Assembly (NCBI RefSeq): GCF_900105805.1
Contig: NZ_LT629788.1
Location: 2,046,001-2,110,000, forward strand
DNA length: 64,000 bases
Direction: 5' to 3'
From: Pseudomonas moraviensis
GTDB lineage: Bacteria; Pseudomonadota; Gammaproteobacteria; Pseudomonadales; Pseudomonadaceae
Part shown: positions 9,401 to 18,820 of the stretch, piece by piece
Position numbering within the stretch: position 1 is the first letter of the stretch
Layout: each line of letters starts with the position of its first letter
Notes under the pieces: model-generated
Told to the model about the DNA's origin: nothing
Databases searched by the model: none
The model's input: only the letters and a program-made list of their open reading frames with translations
Program-made: the position numbers and the translations under genes

Positions 9401-10797
9401 AGTGTCATCAGCGCTTCATCAACGCGAAAGTCAGATAGCATGAACTGTGGCCCGCTCTTCGAATAGTCGGCACCCAGCCGCAGGTAGCCGCGGGGGTCGA
9501 ATACGCCCCGCATTGCCTGCGACCGCGTGTCCAGCTTTACGGACGTGGAAGCCTCCGCTCGTGGCAACGGGGTGCCCTCGGGTCCCATAACGCAAGCCTG
9601 ACCGCTATCGCAGAAACCAGCGACGCTGCGCCACTGCGGTTGCACCGATATCTGCGACTCCTGCGCCAGAGCTGGTACTTCGATTTCGAAGTCGAACAGC
9701 ATACCGATACTGCTCAGCATGCCCGGCTCTGCCATCAGCATTGCTAGCCGGTTTTGAGCGCTGTTGTAGCGATCCTCGTCCGAGGCGGTGCTATTCACTT
9801 CTGGCTTGTACGGCAGTCCAGTGACCAGTTGCGCAACGGCCAGCTTCCACCACTCATTATCGCGACTCTTTTGGGGCTCAACCCACTTGGAAAACAAGCG
9901 CGAGTCCGTTTCCTTGGCCACATTGAGCTGATATATGCTTTTCAACAACTGGTTGCGCGAATTGGCCGAAAACACTGTAGTGACCATAGCTACGTCGGGT
10001 TTGCCCGCTGTTGTTGGGGCCAACTGCGGCCGATACGCCGCGTCGATATTTTGTAGCAGCTGCTGCTCGGCGCTCGACAGCATGGAGCGATCCTGCGGGG
10101 TACGGGCTGCAGTCAGTTCGCTCAGGGTTGGCTTGGGTGGGAGAAAAATATTCGCTAGCGCGGCGTATTCAGTTCGCAGGACGCGCTGCCAGGATTCGTG
10201 GGCGTCTGCAGTGACCGCATTGTCTTCCACTCGTGGGAAAAGGCTGTCGATCGCTGCGGACATTCCGGGGGGATGACCGGATAACGCTTGCGCCGTCGGC
10301 ACTAGTTGCGTCATCTGGTGCGTAACAAGGTGGGCGACAATATCCTGCGCGCCCCGCGCAAATGCGGTAACGGGGTCGCGCAGCGTAATCGGAGTAGACT
10401 TCGCTGCAAATGCATTGTGGACGTTGGTCGCCGGCCGCGTGACGTGGGCGAAGAAGGTGTCCCACAAGTTGGTGGAGATGGTATCGAGCACCGCCTGGGG
10501 TAGCACGTGCTCGATATGCAGCGGCGGCGCTCCACTGTCAACGGCAATGCTGACCTCAAATGCCCGTAGATTTTTCTTGACCCATTCTGGCCAGTTCTGG
10601 ACGACGCCTGCGGCATCGAACGGTCCACGGTCGGAAAACGTCTGCTGCTTGAACAGCGCCATCGTCGTTAACGCCAGCACCTGGACCGTACCGGAACCCT
10701 TACTGCGCGTAGAAACGCCCTTGGGAATGACAATCCATCCGATCGTGATCGGGTCTTCTGAACTATTGGCCTGGGTGGAGCAATTCAAATTGGGCAC
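6448..10797 (-). CDS. giant protein of unknown function, second gene of the 10.7-kb pair
   Basis: A 1449-aa protein I do not recognise. It starts at GTG 10797, overlapping the stop of the upstream giant gene by 13 bp, with an excellent ribosome site (GGGGAGGT) placed before the GTG. The two are therefore almost certainly co-translated. I see no signal peptide, membrane segment, P-loop or known catalytic motif. The middle (about residues 380-900) is rich in beta-type stretches and in Trp, Arg and His. Two His-rich segments occur, 'NGRSNHRHSRRF' and 'GPRHHHIL'. It is too long and too non-repetitive for an adhesin. GC content matches the core genome better than the neighbouring cassettes do. It may act with the Tat-signal protein as one complex. 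Confidence 0.85.
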   Translation of the reverse strand: MPNLNCSTQANSSEDPITIGWIVIPKGVSTRSKGSGTVQVLALTTMALFKQQTFSDRGPFDAAGVVQNWPEWVKKNLRAFEVSIAVDSGAPPLHIEHVLPQAVLDTISTNLWDTFFAHVTRPATNVHNAFAAKSTPITLRDPVTAFARGAQDIVAHLVTHQMTQLVPTAQALSGHPPGMSAAIDSLFPRVEDNAVTADAHESWQRVLRTEYAALANIFLPPKPTLSELTAARTPQDRSMLSSAEQQLLQNIDAAYRPQLAPTTAGKPDVAMVTTVFSANSRNQLLKSIYQLNVAKETDSRLFSKWVEPQKSRDNEWWKLAVAQLVTGLPYKPEVNSTASDEDRYNSAQNRLAMLMAEPGMLSSIGMLFDFEIEVPALAQESQISVQPQWRSVAGFCDSGQACVMGPEGTPLPRAEASTSVKLDTRSQAMRGVFDPRGYLRLGADYSKSGPQFMLSDFRVDEALMTLQNGAQTDRNRMPEYSPGANRFTLPPVAIGEIHSHDLILHWIMRPDLAIAQRSQANTLVFLDDLVIGIRPHLGRLCGDRIDWFDLTSRTVSYATVKRARSQADLARDAGFSPLVQSDKRDQSTSSVSEALCNWNGWGIGSRQPNAVASSVFGKEESVTPSSLPPFRFGDQVYMGARLVLRDGSSLKTAQQAAVAFGQSDTGRDPLLSVGSHAGGKQEPFRLLRWERLKAPVVLLAGAMGPPEWWPAEHATRMVVATGLQNGRSNHRHSRRFIVPGKEEDMYSTWKNGMFEQVKPKESAFANVAMDDKGQFVLVPSAGAGADGREPAFKRTGLSGGKPRSMPYHPDPLVTRIRIYAARRSCPGSGHWIPVCDRAGKPVLAEFQLYHKRRWPNAREVQVDLHAAERDGHLLFVADHQRSVLDVYLPQGESMVLVVAPLGDLDILDQRHAFGPRRVKAMLAKVGSPTLQAMDEGMLRSLDSGLMQFLANQTMIDIEHVLDRPAQLPLLQLKLDGRGENDTSQLFEASLEFDPGSTGTIEVYGSWVEYEGSLASLIKAHAEGRGGEPPRSFVREAQRYEHHELGSDIIGGDPVNNTAVRPLMSKTLPCRHELHDQKHREIVYWARGISSVSSLVDDATRRMVGDSFAWPTLTSGHFDALAELASQPGPRHHHILASRKPKPPSLMAVLPAFAFRTERTSTAIRRTRTSVLAVHMDCDWFDSGNGELLALVLLGQVDPADRFGDVRERFEKLASFWGADPTRQGGESLARLPDYLTASHLGGAPQVVDYPLDVSDRKGAQMRMALYQPVFCAEEGSWRAEIAVVNPSAVSRPFVRLAFCRYQFHGLPLCQVSEIVVADYAQLSDEREAVIMRDRGNKELLKVTVFGVSFEGNTQSVQPRMFGWLERRCAHHEGGGESAWVADGEPSEWPRSVREGQACWHGELNTGKVPGRDRLRVAILEEEHYRRADRADSHGAITVYFDLVPLDDRD

Positions 10798-13700
10798 GCG
10801 ACCTCCCCAGGTCTGGTATACGCCGCCTGAAACTTGCGCCAGGTCGGCTCGTGCAGGAATACCGACAGCGGCTCCTGCTTACCGTAAATATGTTTTTCAG
10901 GCACCTGCGCAGTGTCAGGGCCCAGCAGCCGACGACTCGCAGCCGCGTTGGAAACGGCGTAATCGACGCTGTAATTAAGTGACCACTCAAAGGGCGAGCA
11001 GCCGATTTCGACCGAAAACTCACCATGACCAGTAACTCGGGAGTTCTCGTACACCAGAGCAATACGCAACGCGACGCTGATTGAAATAATACCAAGCACA
11101 TTTCCTGAGCCGCCGGCGAAGAAGAACCCACTAAGCAGCGGCCCAGAGCTCGACTGTTTGAAATAAAAGCCGAGCGTAATTCGGCCATCGCCTTTGACAG
11201 CGCCAAGGTCAAATGCCGCTACCAGGCCGGCGGCAAATTCCGCCTCGATCGATACGAGCCGGTCGCCGGCCATCTCGACACCGAAAAACATCGTACCGCC
11301 ATATGGAGCGATGAATAGTAAGGCTGGGCTGGCGCGGGACGACACGCTAAACGTCGTAACCGCTGCGCGGTCGTCGAACGGAATTTCGATTCCAGCGTCG
11401 ATAACCATATTCTGAATGATCATGCCGGCTAACGGGATCGTGCCAGGGTTGATGCGATAGCCGGCGCGCATGCCATTTGGCACCGGAAGCACGTACGGTC
11501 CGTTGCCTCCCTTGAAAAAAGCTCTGAGTCCATCGACGACACTGAGGCACCCCTTGAACCCGACGTCGTCGATTTGGGGAGGATACAATTTCGATCCGGA
11601 ACCGGATATAGACTCAAATTTCACTTCCCTGAAACTGATGATCAACAGGTCAAGCAGGTTCAGACGGAAACTAGTGAGTACGCCGGTAAAGTCGGAAGAT
11701 GACGCACCACTGAGTAGATTGTGGCGAATATGCGCACACAATTTCAGTGTCGCCTCGTTTGGAGTCGAAGCGCTACCAGGCTCAAAGATCGCCACGCCTT
11801 TCTTGATGATGGTCTTGAAATCGAAATCGAGCTTGATCTCAGCGGGAATCAGCTGCGACGCCATATCGCGGAGCTTTCCTTCAATTAGCATGATGACGTG
11901 GCGGTCCGGAGCTTCGCCGATGCGCTTGATTTCTGCTCCTAGTTCCCGCCAGCTGAGCTGAATTTCTTCAATCGTTTTGATTACATCATCGAAGGGCGGC
12001 CCCCCAATATTGTCGAGCTTAGCGCTGTCGGTCACTAGCGTCTGGCGAGTGTTGTAGAGTGCGTTGACCAGTTTTTTCAAACGTGCAGCGCCATCCGGTC
12101 CGAGTAGGTATTCGAACTCGTTCACCATTTTCAGCCAATCGGGGTCGACGGTGGGTACCAGTGCCAGCAGCCAAGCCCGTAGTTTTTCGTCGATAACCCG
12201 CAGCACTATCATGATCCGTGCATGCAGTGCGTTGATCGACGGAGGGCATAAGATATACAGCGACGGCCTCGGCAATGGCATTGCGATATTTTGCAATCGC
12301 CCCTGGACAATGACGCAAAGTTTGACCAGTTCGATGCCACGACCGATAACTTCGTTATCGTTAAGCGAAGCGTTTTGCCACATCTGAGTGGCGCCATTCA
12401 GCACAGCTGAGATAGCCCGTACGCTGGCGCCAATCTGGCTTACCAGGTCTTGCAAGATCTGATTGACTTCTCGTCGCCCGCTGCCCGCCACCTCCACGCT
12501 CAGGAGTCCAAGTTTCCGGAACGTATCGGCCAGTATCGTGCGGACATCCGTAACCTGGTCGCGCACCACATTCAGGTAGGCCGTTGCGCCACCGGACAAA
12601 CGAAGTTTGGTGGTTCGCGGCTGACCAAGCACCTGGTCGATATCAATCAACGCACGCCAAAACCGCTCGAGATGTCCAACCACCCGCGTAAAATTACTTG
12701 GATCGTAAGTGCTCAGCGCGAGGTAAGCAGCCGTCAGTTCGTCCACTGACGGTTCCACCCGGCGAAAAAAAGCGCGCGCCTCCTCATACTCACTCTCTGG
12801 CCAACTGCGCAGCACCTCATCAAGCTTGTGCAACGGTGCTTCGATAGCTCTGCAAAGCTGGCTGATGAAACTATTTGCAGCACCGGCCGCGGCTAGCAGG
12901 CAATCTCTGGCGACGGCTGCCAGCGAAGGCTCACAAACCTCCCAGTAATAACTCAGCTCCCGATACAAGCCGAAGACATCGAGGTAGACTTTCTGAAACT
13001 GCTGATAGAGTACGAGAAGTTGCTCTACCTGCTGGTCGGGCGGCAGCACGAGGGTGACCAGCCTATACAGGTAATCGACCAGTTCAGCGCAGGCTCTATT
13101 TAGCTGCACTGATACCGCCGCCCCGGCTTCGGCTTCTATTTCTCGCACTGCTGCAATGATTTCGGCTTTGAGCAATGCCAGTTGTTGTTCGACTCCGTCC
13201 CTGAGGTCGCGATATGCAAGTTCCAAGTCGGCCACCAGCTTGAGCCACTTCGTGATGAGGCTGGTAATATCAGTAGGAAGCAGCAAAGCCGGGTTCTGCA
13301 TTAGGTTTTCGACAAAGCGACGCGCCTTCTCGAGCGCCCCACCCGCGACTGCGATCTGCTCAACTGCGATGGCGACATCAAGCTTTCCGGTACAAGAGAT
13401 CGCGTTTATAGCACTGCCAAACTCTTGCAAATGTTCTTGGAGCGGGAGTAACGATTTGTACTTCGCCAATTCCGTCGCCAGGTCGTGTAAGACATCGGCC
13501 AGTACAGGCTTGCTGGCACTGACGAACTGGCATATTTTGATGCCAATATCTTCACCCGCAGCGTCCACTTGGTGGCGCGCCGACTCGATAAAGTGCGGCA
13601 CTTCCTTCAGATCGAGCACCTCGCAAAGGTCGGCCAACTTGAGCACGCCGAGGAGCTTTGCGTCTGGACTAAACAAGTCGGAACCGCTGAAGCTCACTTT

Positions 13701-16700
13701 TGACGAAGCGCCACTTGCCAGCTGCGACAACCCCGCGCTACTCGGGGACGTGTGCAGCACTTGGGCCGTCTGCCCCATCAATCCAACCGATCGCGACAGA
13801 AAGTGCGCATTCATGTTCGGCGTGCCGACTGCCCCTGCTCGCTCACCTTTGCCGGAAAACGACATCGCCACAGGCGTTTGCAGGCTAAGAAAGACCTCGC
13901 TCTCGTTACTCATCGTAGCCGCCCCAGGCGCATCGAACCCGACTTGCCGGAACAATGGGGCAATCATAACCTCGGTGGACATCTGTGGGTCCTGTCCAGT
14001 CAGGCGGTTCAGTGCCGGAATGACGATCGAGGCGCCCTGCATTTCAGGATAAGTGGGTGGCTTACCGCTGGCTTCGATAACAGCACTGTTGACCAGATTC
14101 TCATGTAGGCCGAGCCGCACACTCATACGTGTTGTCACGTACGAGGTATCGTCAGATGTGCGCGGCGGCGCGTAGCGCACCTTGGCATTAAGCAGATTCA
14201 TGTCGTACTGGCTAAGCTCATCTGATCCGAGCGGTGCGCATGCTTGCTGCTTGTGGCCCCACGTTGTCTGCGAACTACGATTGAAGGCTCCAGTAACCGC
14301 GATCATAGCTGCGAGATTGTGCGCGATAGTGTTTTCCACGAACGCTAGCATCGCCGTGCCCTTGCGCTTGGGGTCACCGTCGATGTCAAAACCGAATAGG
14401 TAGCCATGACCACGCTCGACGCAGATCTTGAACGCTGACTGTCCAAAACCGCAAAGCCCTGAAAGTGTTGGGTCTTCAATTTGCAGGCGCTCGCGCAACT
14501 CGAGCTCGATCTTCAGGAATGGCCACGTCCTGCCAGCGTAGGGCGCCAGCGACTCGCTGTATTGCACCAGCGGGTTGCTGATCTCGATGAAAAATTTCTG
14601 CATCGGCAGCGATAGCACGCCAAGCTCCGGTAACTTGACCTCGCGCCGCTCCGTTACTTTCAGCAGCGATGCGCGAATGCCGAATGGCAACAAGAACCCT
14701 TTGTAGACAAGAGTTTCGCTGCACAGCCTGCCGAATGTCTCGCGATGCTCCCAGCGTTCGACGCTCAGTGCGAAACCGGCACTCGTCAACGATGGTGGGT
14801 CCCACCGGCCAAGCGACTTGAGTGTTCCGCCCATCGACGAAAGCAACAGCGCGTCGGCGTAGAACGGTTGGGGGACATAAATGCCGACGCCCTTCTCGTG
14901 CGTGCCGCCATGGTCCGCCCGCACGTCCCGGGTGCCCAGCAACGCGGGCTGATCCCACTGCGAGGTCAGCCATACCAGTTCGCTACGGTCGCGCATGTCA
15001 AGCGAGGTGCGAAAGCCAGTTGGATCGGGATTATCGGCATGCACCGGATCGAAATGCCCGGGAAGTTGCTTGTTCAGCGTAAACCCGCGCGACGCGATCG
15101 CCCGCAGCGGCATTCCAGAACGAGTCTGACCAACATCGCCAACTAGGCGGAAAATATCGTGATGTTGGCCGGGCAATGGCGTTGCCAGACCGGACGGCCG
15201 GAAGCGGCCACCCTCGTCTGGCGACACATAGAGCGAGGTGGGCAGTTCGAGATAGGTGGCGTCGGCCGGCGGCACGGCCTTGCTCACTTGAATAGGAGCG
15301 CCGGTGACCGCCTTCCGTCGGGACTCGTCACTAGCCGCATCCTGGACCACAACCAGCTTCCACAGTTCGGCATCAAGCAGGCTGCCAAGCGACAGAGTGA
15401 GTTTCTTCAGTCGTGCCTGGGCGGCTAGGCTACGCTCTGGCGCCAGTCGGTACACCAGTTGCGAATCGCCCGATATTACGGCCTGCGACTCAAACCTGTT
15501 CGTGGCCTCATATTCAGGTGTTGCCGGATCGGCCGGCCTTTCCAAGGCTTTCGTCAGCAGTAGTTGCTCCACCGGCCAACCTGATGCGGGTTTTCCGCTC
15601 AGAAGGTATTTGTTTTTTTCGTTCTCTAAATAGCGAGTAAGAATGTCCTGCGGCAGCTCAGGTTTATCGCTGAATTGGTGCGGCGGAACAAAGAACGTTT
15701 CCTCAAGTACCGACTGCGCTCCCGTCAATACGGTCAGACGGCACCCCTCGCTAGCGCGTAGGCTGATACCCCTCCAGTTGCGCACAAGCCTGAAGCCATC
15801 GAGACAAAAGCGTAAAATCAGCGCGTTTGCTGGCCGTTTAAAAGTGATCTCCGCGCCATCAAGTGAGATTTCCTTATGTGCGAATGTAAACGGGCAGATC
15901 TTGGCGGCGGTACCGCCTGGAACCCGCGGAGCCCTCGGAAAGCGGATTGTGACACTGACGTTGGCATCGGAAGCGACTGCGACGGTATGGGGGTGCGCGC
16001 AACAGCTGACTGCAATCCCGCTGGCGTCCGATTGCAGACGTACCGGCTCGCCGGGATCCGCCGGTCGCGACACCAGAACACTGTTGCCGAACGGCGTTAC
16101 AGCCTGGCCTTGGGCTGCGAGCCACAACGCGCTCGTGGCGCCGTCTGCGGTCACCGAACGGGCATACTCGGGGTCGCGTGCCAATACGCGGGCGCCTTGG
16201 CTCCTCGCACTTGCGACGTCTTCTCGGCTTACAACCGCGGCACCCACACCTTCGGCCAGAAAAGCGTGGTGCCTTGCGCCTTGAGCGTCTTCAGCCTGCT
16301 CCAGTCGCAACGAGGCCATTGATACCGTACTGACCGAGTAACCGTTGCATTGTTTTGCTCGTATCCGCGGCGCAATGCGCGCCTGACCGGCGCCTGCATG
16401 TATTAACATCTGGCTACGCAGCAGCGGCGATCGCGAATCGAGCAGCACCGTTTCCGCTGGGCGCGACAACACCACGCTATCGGCCAATCCCCGAAATTCA
16501 GTGCCGCCGAGGTGCCAGCCTCCCGGCGCGGTCGCTGCCAGCGCCAGCGAAGGGAAAAAACGTACCTGAGCGTGCACCAACTGGCGCAGATTGAGGAACG
16601 CACCGGCCGCGCCGGCGAAGACTTGGGCTTGGTCTTGAAACTCGACAGCCTCGTCGCCGGCCAGCCACGCAAACAAGGCTACCTCAACTGTCCGTGGATC

Positions 16701-17126
16701 GAGCGCGTGACGTAGCAACATGGTCGGCATGTCGGCGCGCAGGTCGAACGTCGCCTCGAAATCGGCGCTGACGTCTGTACCCGGATAGCGCGCACCGGAC
16801 AGTGACAATATCGTTTTCCCGCCGTGCTCGACCATTTGAAGTAGCGGAGCACCAGCCAGCCAGCCGGTATCGAGCGACCAGATCGGTGTACCGTTGGCGC
16901 ATAGCTGGGCGCTGGCATGGCGCGACTTCAGGCTGAGCGCATATAAGGGACTGCAAGACAGCGCAACGATACCTGTTACCATAGCTTTGATGAAGTTGCG
17001 CCGAGATATCGGTGGCAGCTCCGACTGTTGGACTGGGCGAAGACCGCTCCGTCGACGAGCAGCCAAACTCTCGATAGCGGTACTATTGAGCGAGACGTGC
17101 ACCATGCAGCCCCCTTTGCGTGACAT
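10785..17126 (-). CDS. giant Tat-signal protein of unknown function, first gene of the 10.7-kb pair
   Basis: A 2113-aa protein I do not recognise. Residues 41-47 read SRRNFIK, a twin-arginine motif, followed by a hydrophobic run (48-66) and an AxA-type site (ASA, 71-73), so I infer Tat export. Residues ~75-1130 look beta-rich. About 1140-1770 is long-helical and coiled-coil-like (many L/E/A/Q heptads, e.g. VEQLLVLYQQFQKVYLDVF). The last 300 residues are Gly/Ser/aromatic-rich beta strands, e.g. GSGNVLGIISISVALRIALV. There are no Rhs repeats and no obvious protease or nuclease motif. The ribosome site AAGGA precedes ATG 17126; a second ATG at residue 8 also has a G-rich site. It is co-transcribed with the 1449-aa gene. 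Confidence 0.85.
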   Translation of the reverse strand: MSRKGGCMVHVSLNSTAIESLAARRRSGLRPVQQSELPPISRRNFIKAMVTGIVALSCSPLYALSLKSRHASAQLCANGTPIWSLDTGWLAGAPLLQMVEHGGKTILSLSGARYPGTDVSADFEATFDLRADMPTMLLRHALDPRTVEVALFAWLAGDEAVEFQDQAQVFAGAAGAFLNLRQLVHAQVRFFPSLALAATAPGGWHLGGTEFRGLADSVVLSRPAETVLLDSRSPLLRSQMLIHAGAGQARIAPRIRAKQCNGYSVSTVSMASLRLEQAEDAQGARHHAFLAEGVGAAVVSREDVASARSQGARVLARDPEYARSVTADGATSALWLAAQGQAVTPFGNSVLVSRPADPGEPVRLQSDASGIAVSCCAHPHTVAVASDANVSVTIRFPRAPRVPGGTAAKICPFTFAHKEISLDGAEITFKRPANALILRFCLDGFRLVRNWRGISLRASEGCRLTVLTGAQSVLEETFFVPPHQFSDKPELPQDILTRYLENEKNKYLLSGKPASGWPVEQLLLTKALERPADPATPEYEATNRFESQAVISGDSQLVYRLAPERSLAAQARLKKLTLSLGSLLDAELWKLVVVQDAASDESRRKAVTGAPIQVSKAVPPADATYLELPTSLYVSPDEGGRFRPSGLATPLPGQHHDIFRLVGDVGQTRSGMPLRAIASRGFTLNKQLPGHFDPVHADNPDPTGFRTSLDMRDRSELVWLTSQWDQPALLGTRDVRADHGGTHEKGVGIYVPQPFYADALLLSSMGGTLKSLGRWDPPSLTSAGFALSVERWEHRETFGRLCSETLVYKGFLLPFGIRASLLKVTERREVKLPELGVLSLPMQKFFIEISNPLVQYSESLAPYAGRTWPFLKIELELRERLQIEDPTLSGLCGFGQSAFKICVERGHGYLFGFDIDGDPKRKGTAMLAFVENTIAHNLAAMIAVTGAFNRSSQTTWGHKQQACAPLGSDELSQYDMNLLNAKVRYAPPRTSDDTSYVTTRMSVRLGLHENLVNSAVIEASGKPPTYPEMQGASIVIPALNRLTGQDPQMSTEVMIAPLFRQVGFDAPGAATMSNESEVFLSLQTPVAMSFSGKGERAGAVGTPNMNAHFLSRSVGLMGQTAQVLHTSPSSAGLSQLASGASSKVSFSGSDLFSPDAKLLGVLKLADLCEVLDLKEVPHFIESARHQVDAAGEDIGIKICQFVSASKPVLADVLHDLATELAKYKSLLPLQEHLQEFGSAINAISCTGKLDVAIAVEQIAVAGGALEKARRFVENLMQNPALLLPTDITSLITKWLKLVADLELAYRDLRDGVEQQLALLKAEIIAAVREIEAEAGAAVSVQLNRACAELVDYLYRLVTLVLPPDQQVEQLLVLYQQFQKVYLDVFGLYRELSYYWEVCEPSLAAVARDCLLAAAGAANSFISQLCRAIEAPLHKLDEVLRSWPESEYEEARAFFRRVEPSVDELTAAYLALSTYDPSNFTRVVGHLERFWRALIDIDQVLGQPRTTKLRLSGGATAYLNVVRDQVTDVRTILADTFRKLGLLSVEVAGSGRREVNQILQDLVSQIGASVRAISAVLNGATQMWQNASLNDNEVIGRGIELVKLCVIVQGRLQNIAMPLPRPSLYILCPPSINALHARIMIVLRVIDEKLRAWLLALVPTVDPDWLKMVNEFEYLLGPDGAARLKKLVNALYNTRQTLVTDSAKLDNIGGPPFDDVIKTIEEIQLSWRELGAEIKRIGEAPDRHVIMLIEGKLRDMASQLIPAEIKLDFDFKTIIKKGVAIFEPGSASTPNEATLKLCAHIRHNLLSGASSSDFTGVLTSFRLNLLDLLIISFREVKFESISGSGSKLYPPQIDDVGFKGCLSVVDGLRAFFKGGNGPYVLPVPNGMRAGYRINPGTIPLAGMIIQNMVIDAGIEIPFDDRAAVTTFSVSSRASPALLFIAPYGGTMFFGVEMAGDRLVSIEAEFAAGLVAAFDLGAVKGDGRITLGFYFKQSSSGPLLSGFFFAGGSGNVLGIISISVALRIALVYENSRVTGHGEFSVEIGCSPFEWSLNYSVDYAVSNAAASRRLLGPDTAQVPEKHIYGKQEPLSVFLHEPTWRKFQAAYTRPGEVACPI

Positions 17127-17631
17127 GACTTCCTTTCGGGAAAATTGTGCATTTACAGATCAAAAAGAATGTTAGTTGAATAATCCGAAAAAGATCGTCG
17201 TTTTTAAAAACTCGCGGAAATTTCAAAACAATGGATTTTTTTGAGTGCTGCACGAAAATGCTGACACAAGCGCGCTAACGCGGCAGGCGGGATGAATTGG
17301 AACTGCGACTTGTCGAATGACGCCGCGGCAAGAGCGCACCCAACTCAATGGTCACGCTTGGTGCTGATCCCCAGCTCCTCGCGGTACGATCTGCGTGAAG
17401 GGCTGATTTTAGTGCTTTGATTGGCACGTGGGCGTCACTCTATCCATTCTTGCGAAGGTAGCTGGTCGGCTGGTGACAATCCCGACGCGGGCAACTCATA
17501 TCACTGCTACTCATGTTAGAGCCAACGCTTTCTGCCCGTCACATCTGATAGCTCCTTGAAATTGCCAGCAACCGTACTATGGTGCGTGAATAACAAAATT
17601 TTTTTCGCAATTTTTTTCACCTGGAGGTTAC
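17127..17631. other. divergent intergenic region of the giant-gene locus
   Basis: About 505 bp between the minus-strand giant genes and the plus-strand 108-aa gene, likely holding both promoters. The 100 bp on the giant-gene side are AT-rich. A poly-T/A tract precedes the GGAGG ribosome site of the 108-aa gene. I see no coding potential. Confidence 0.5.
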
Positions 17632-17958
17632 ATGAGCCGCTCTTTAACCGTGCTTTTAAAGACCATTGAAAGCACTCCGCACAGTGCAGGTTTTGAATTC
17701 AATACGAAGGAGCAGACTTGGCTCATTGTCGGTCCGGCAGCCAACATTTTTACGACCAAAAAGGGCAAGTACACATATATTGGCGTCGGTGCTTCGCGAC
17801 TTTGCGTGCTTCAAAAAATGGACGGAACCTCGCGCGTAGGCGACATGCGCGGCGGATTCGACGCAGAAACCGCCGTTGAGGGGCAAGTCGGTACCGGAAA
17901 CTCCGACGAAAGCGGTACTGCCTTTAATTGGACCGCAGACAAAGCTGTCGATATCTAG
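17632..17958 (+). CDS. small acidic protein of unknown function divergent from the giant genes
   Basis: A 108-aa protein with a good ribosome site (CTGGAGG) 8 nt before ATG 17632. It is not recognised. It has no signal peptide or membrane segment. The first half is beta-like (TWLIVGPAANIFTTKKGKY, YIGVG). The second half is Gly/Asp-rich (GDMRGGFDAETAVEGQVGTG) and ends with an acidic tail. Its position, facing the giant pair across a shared 505-bp promoter region, suggests a functional link such as substrate, immunity or regulator. That link is inference only. Confidence 0.6.
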   Translation: MSRSLTVLLKTIESTPHSAGFEFNTKEQTWLIVGPAANIFTTKKGKYTYIGVGASRLCVLQKMDGTSRVGDMRGGFDAETAVEGQVGTGNSDESGTAFNWTADKAVDI

Positions 17959-18820
17959 TCATTTGGCTCGGTGTAGCGTGCAGACTTTACTTCAGGTTTT
18001 GAATTACGCAATCAGGAGACACTCCTCATAGGTGTTTTCGCCATATCCTCCTAATAGCCGCATCAATTCGGGCAATTGAGCTCCACATACTGCTCGGCAA
18101 ACATCAATGCCTGGGGTAAGACATCCCACGTTGCTTGATCACCCGCTGCACGACAGCAAGCCTCGCGTGCGGTGGCTCGTCATGATATTGGACGTAAACT
18201 ATCAGCTACCGAACAGAAACTCGCATTGCTCTACGCTCAGTCAGTAGATTGATTACATATCTGTTCTCCGCAGGTGAAGAGGTGCACAGTTTGTCCCCTC
18301 AACATCAATCTAGGAGTACGTTTCCGCATAGTCTCTACTCCCCGGTTGAGCCTCGTCGAACCGTCATTTGAGTTCCACCTGAGCGGCCGCTTTGGGTCCA
18401 GAGTGTGTAGAAACGCTTCGCCAAAATTGAAGTGTGCGCGCCTACGTTAAATCTGAAATTTACCGGCACTTCAGGCAGATGTGGATTTCACGTAGAAGCG
18501 CGATTTCCAGTCCGGTTTTTGAGTACCTGTCGCGCTGAAAAACGTTTTCACACAGCCTCGGCCAATAGCGGCCGCTCATGATTGACCAGTGGGGCTCATA
18601 GCTGGCACACAAAACAGACAGCTTCCGGTTAAGTGTCCAGCCAGCAGAGCCCTAGAGAATAATAATGGCCAAATGACACCCTTCAAGGCTAAACTAAATC
18701 GAGCTAATGACCTGTCAGCTATTTGACGCCAAGAACATCCTAAAAGGTTTTGAAGCGTAAAAAGAATATTTTGTTGGCAAGATTGGTATCTTGCGGGCTT
18801 AGATTTTAGAAACTTTTAAA
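17959..18820. other. intergenic region carrying the left inverted-repeat copy
   Basis: About 860 bp without a supportable gene. It includes the left copy of the ~160-bp repeat (18401-18563). The part after it becomes AT-rich towards the PIN-like gene. Confidence 0.5.
18401..18563 (-). repeat. left copy of a ~160-bp inverted repeat
   Basis: The reverse complement of this stretch aligns over its whole length with 23194-23354. Shared blocks include TTCAGCGCGACA, GTACTCAAAA, GAAATCCACATCTG, ATTTCAGATTTAAC and ACTTCAATTTTGGCGAAGCG. The copies differ by scattered substitutions and small indels. Inverted copies on both sides of a 4.6-kb gene cassette suggest mobile-element ends or remnants. I do not recognise the family. 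Confidence 0.75.

Noticed and set aside
6448..17126. Toxin complex (Tc) or contact-dependent toxin genes
   Set aside because: No Rhs/YD repeats, no TcB/TcC-type core and no TcA features could be seen. A Tat-type signal does not fit either.
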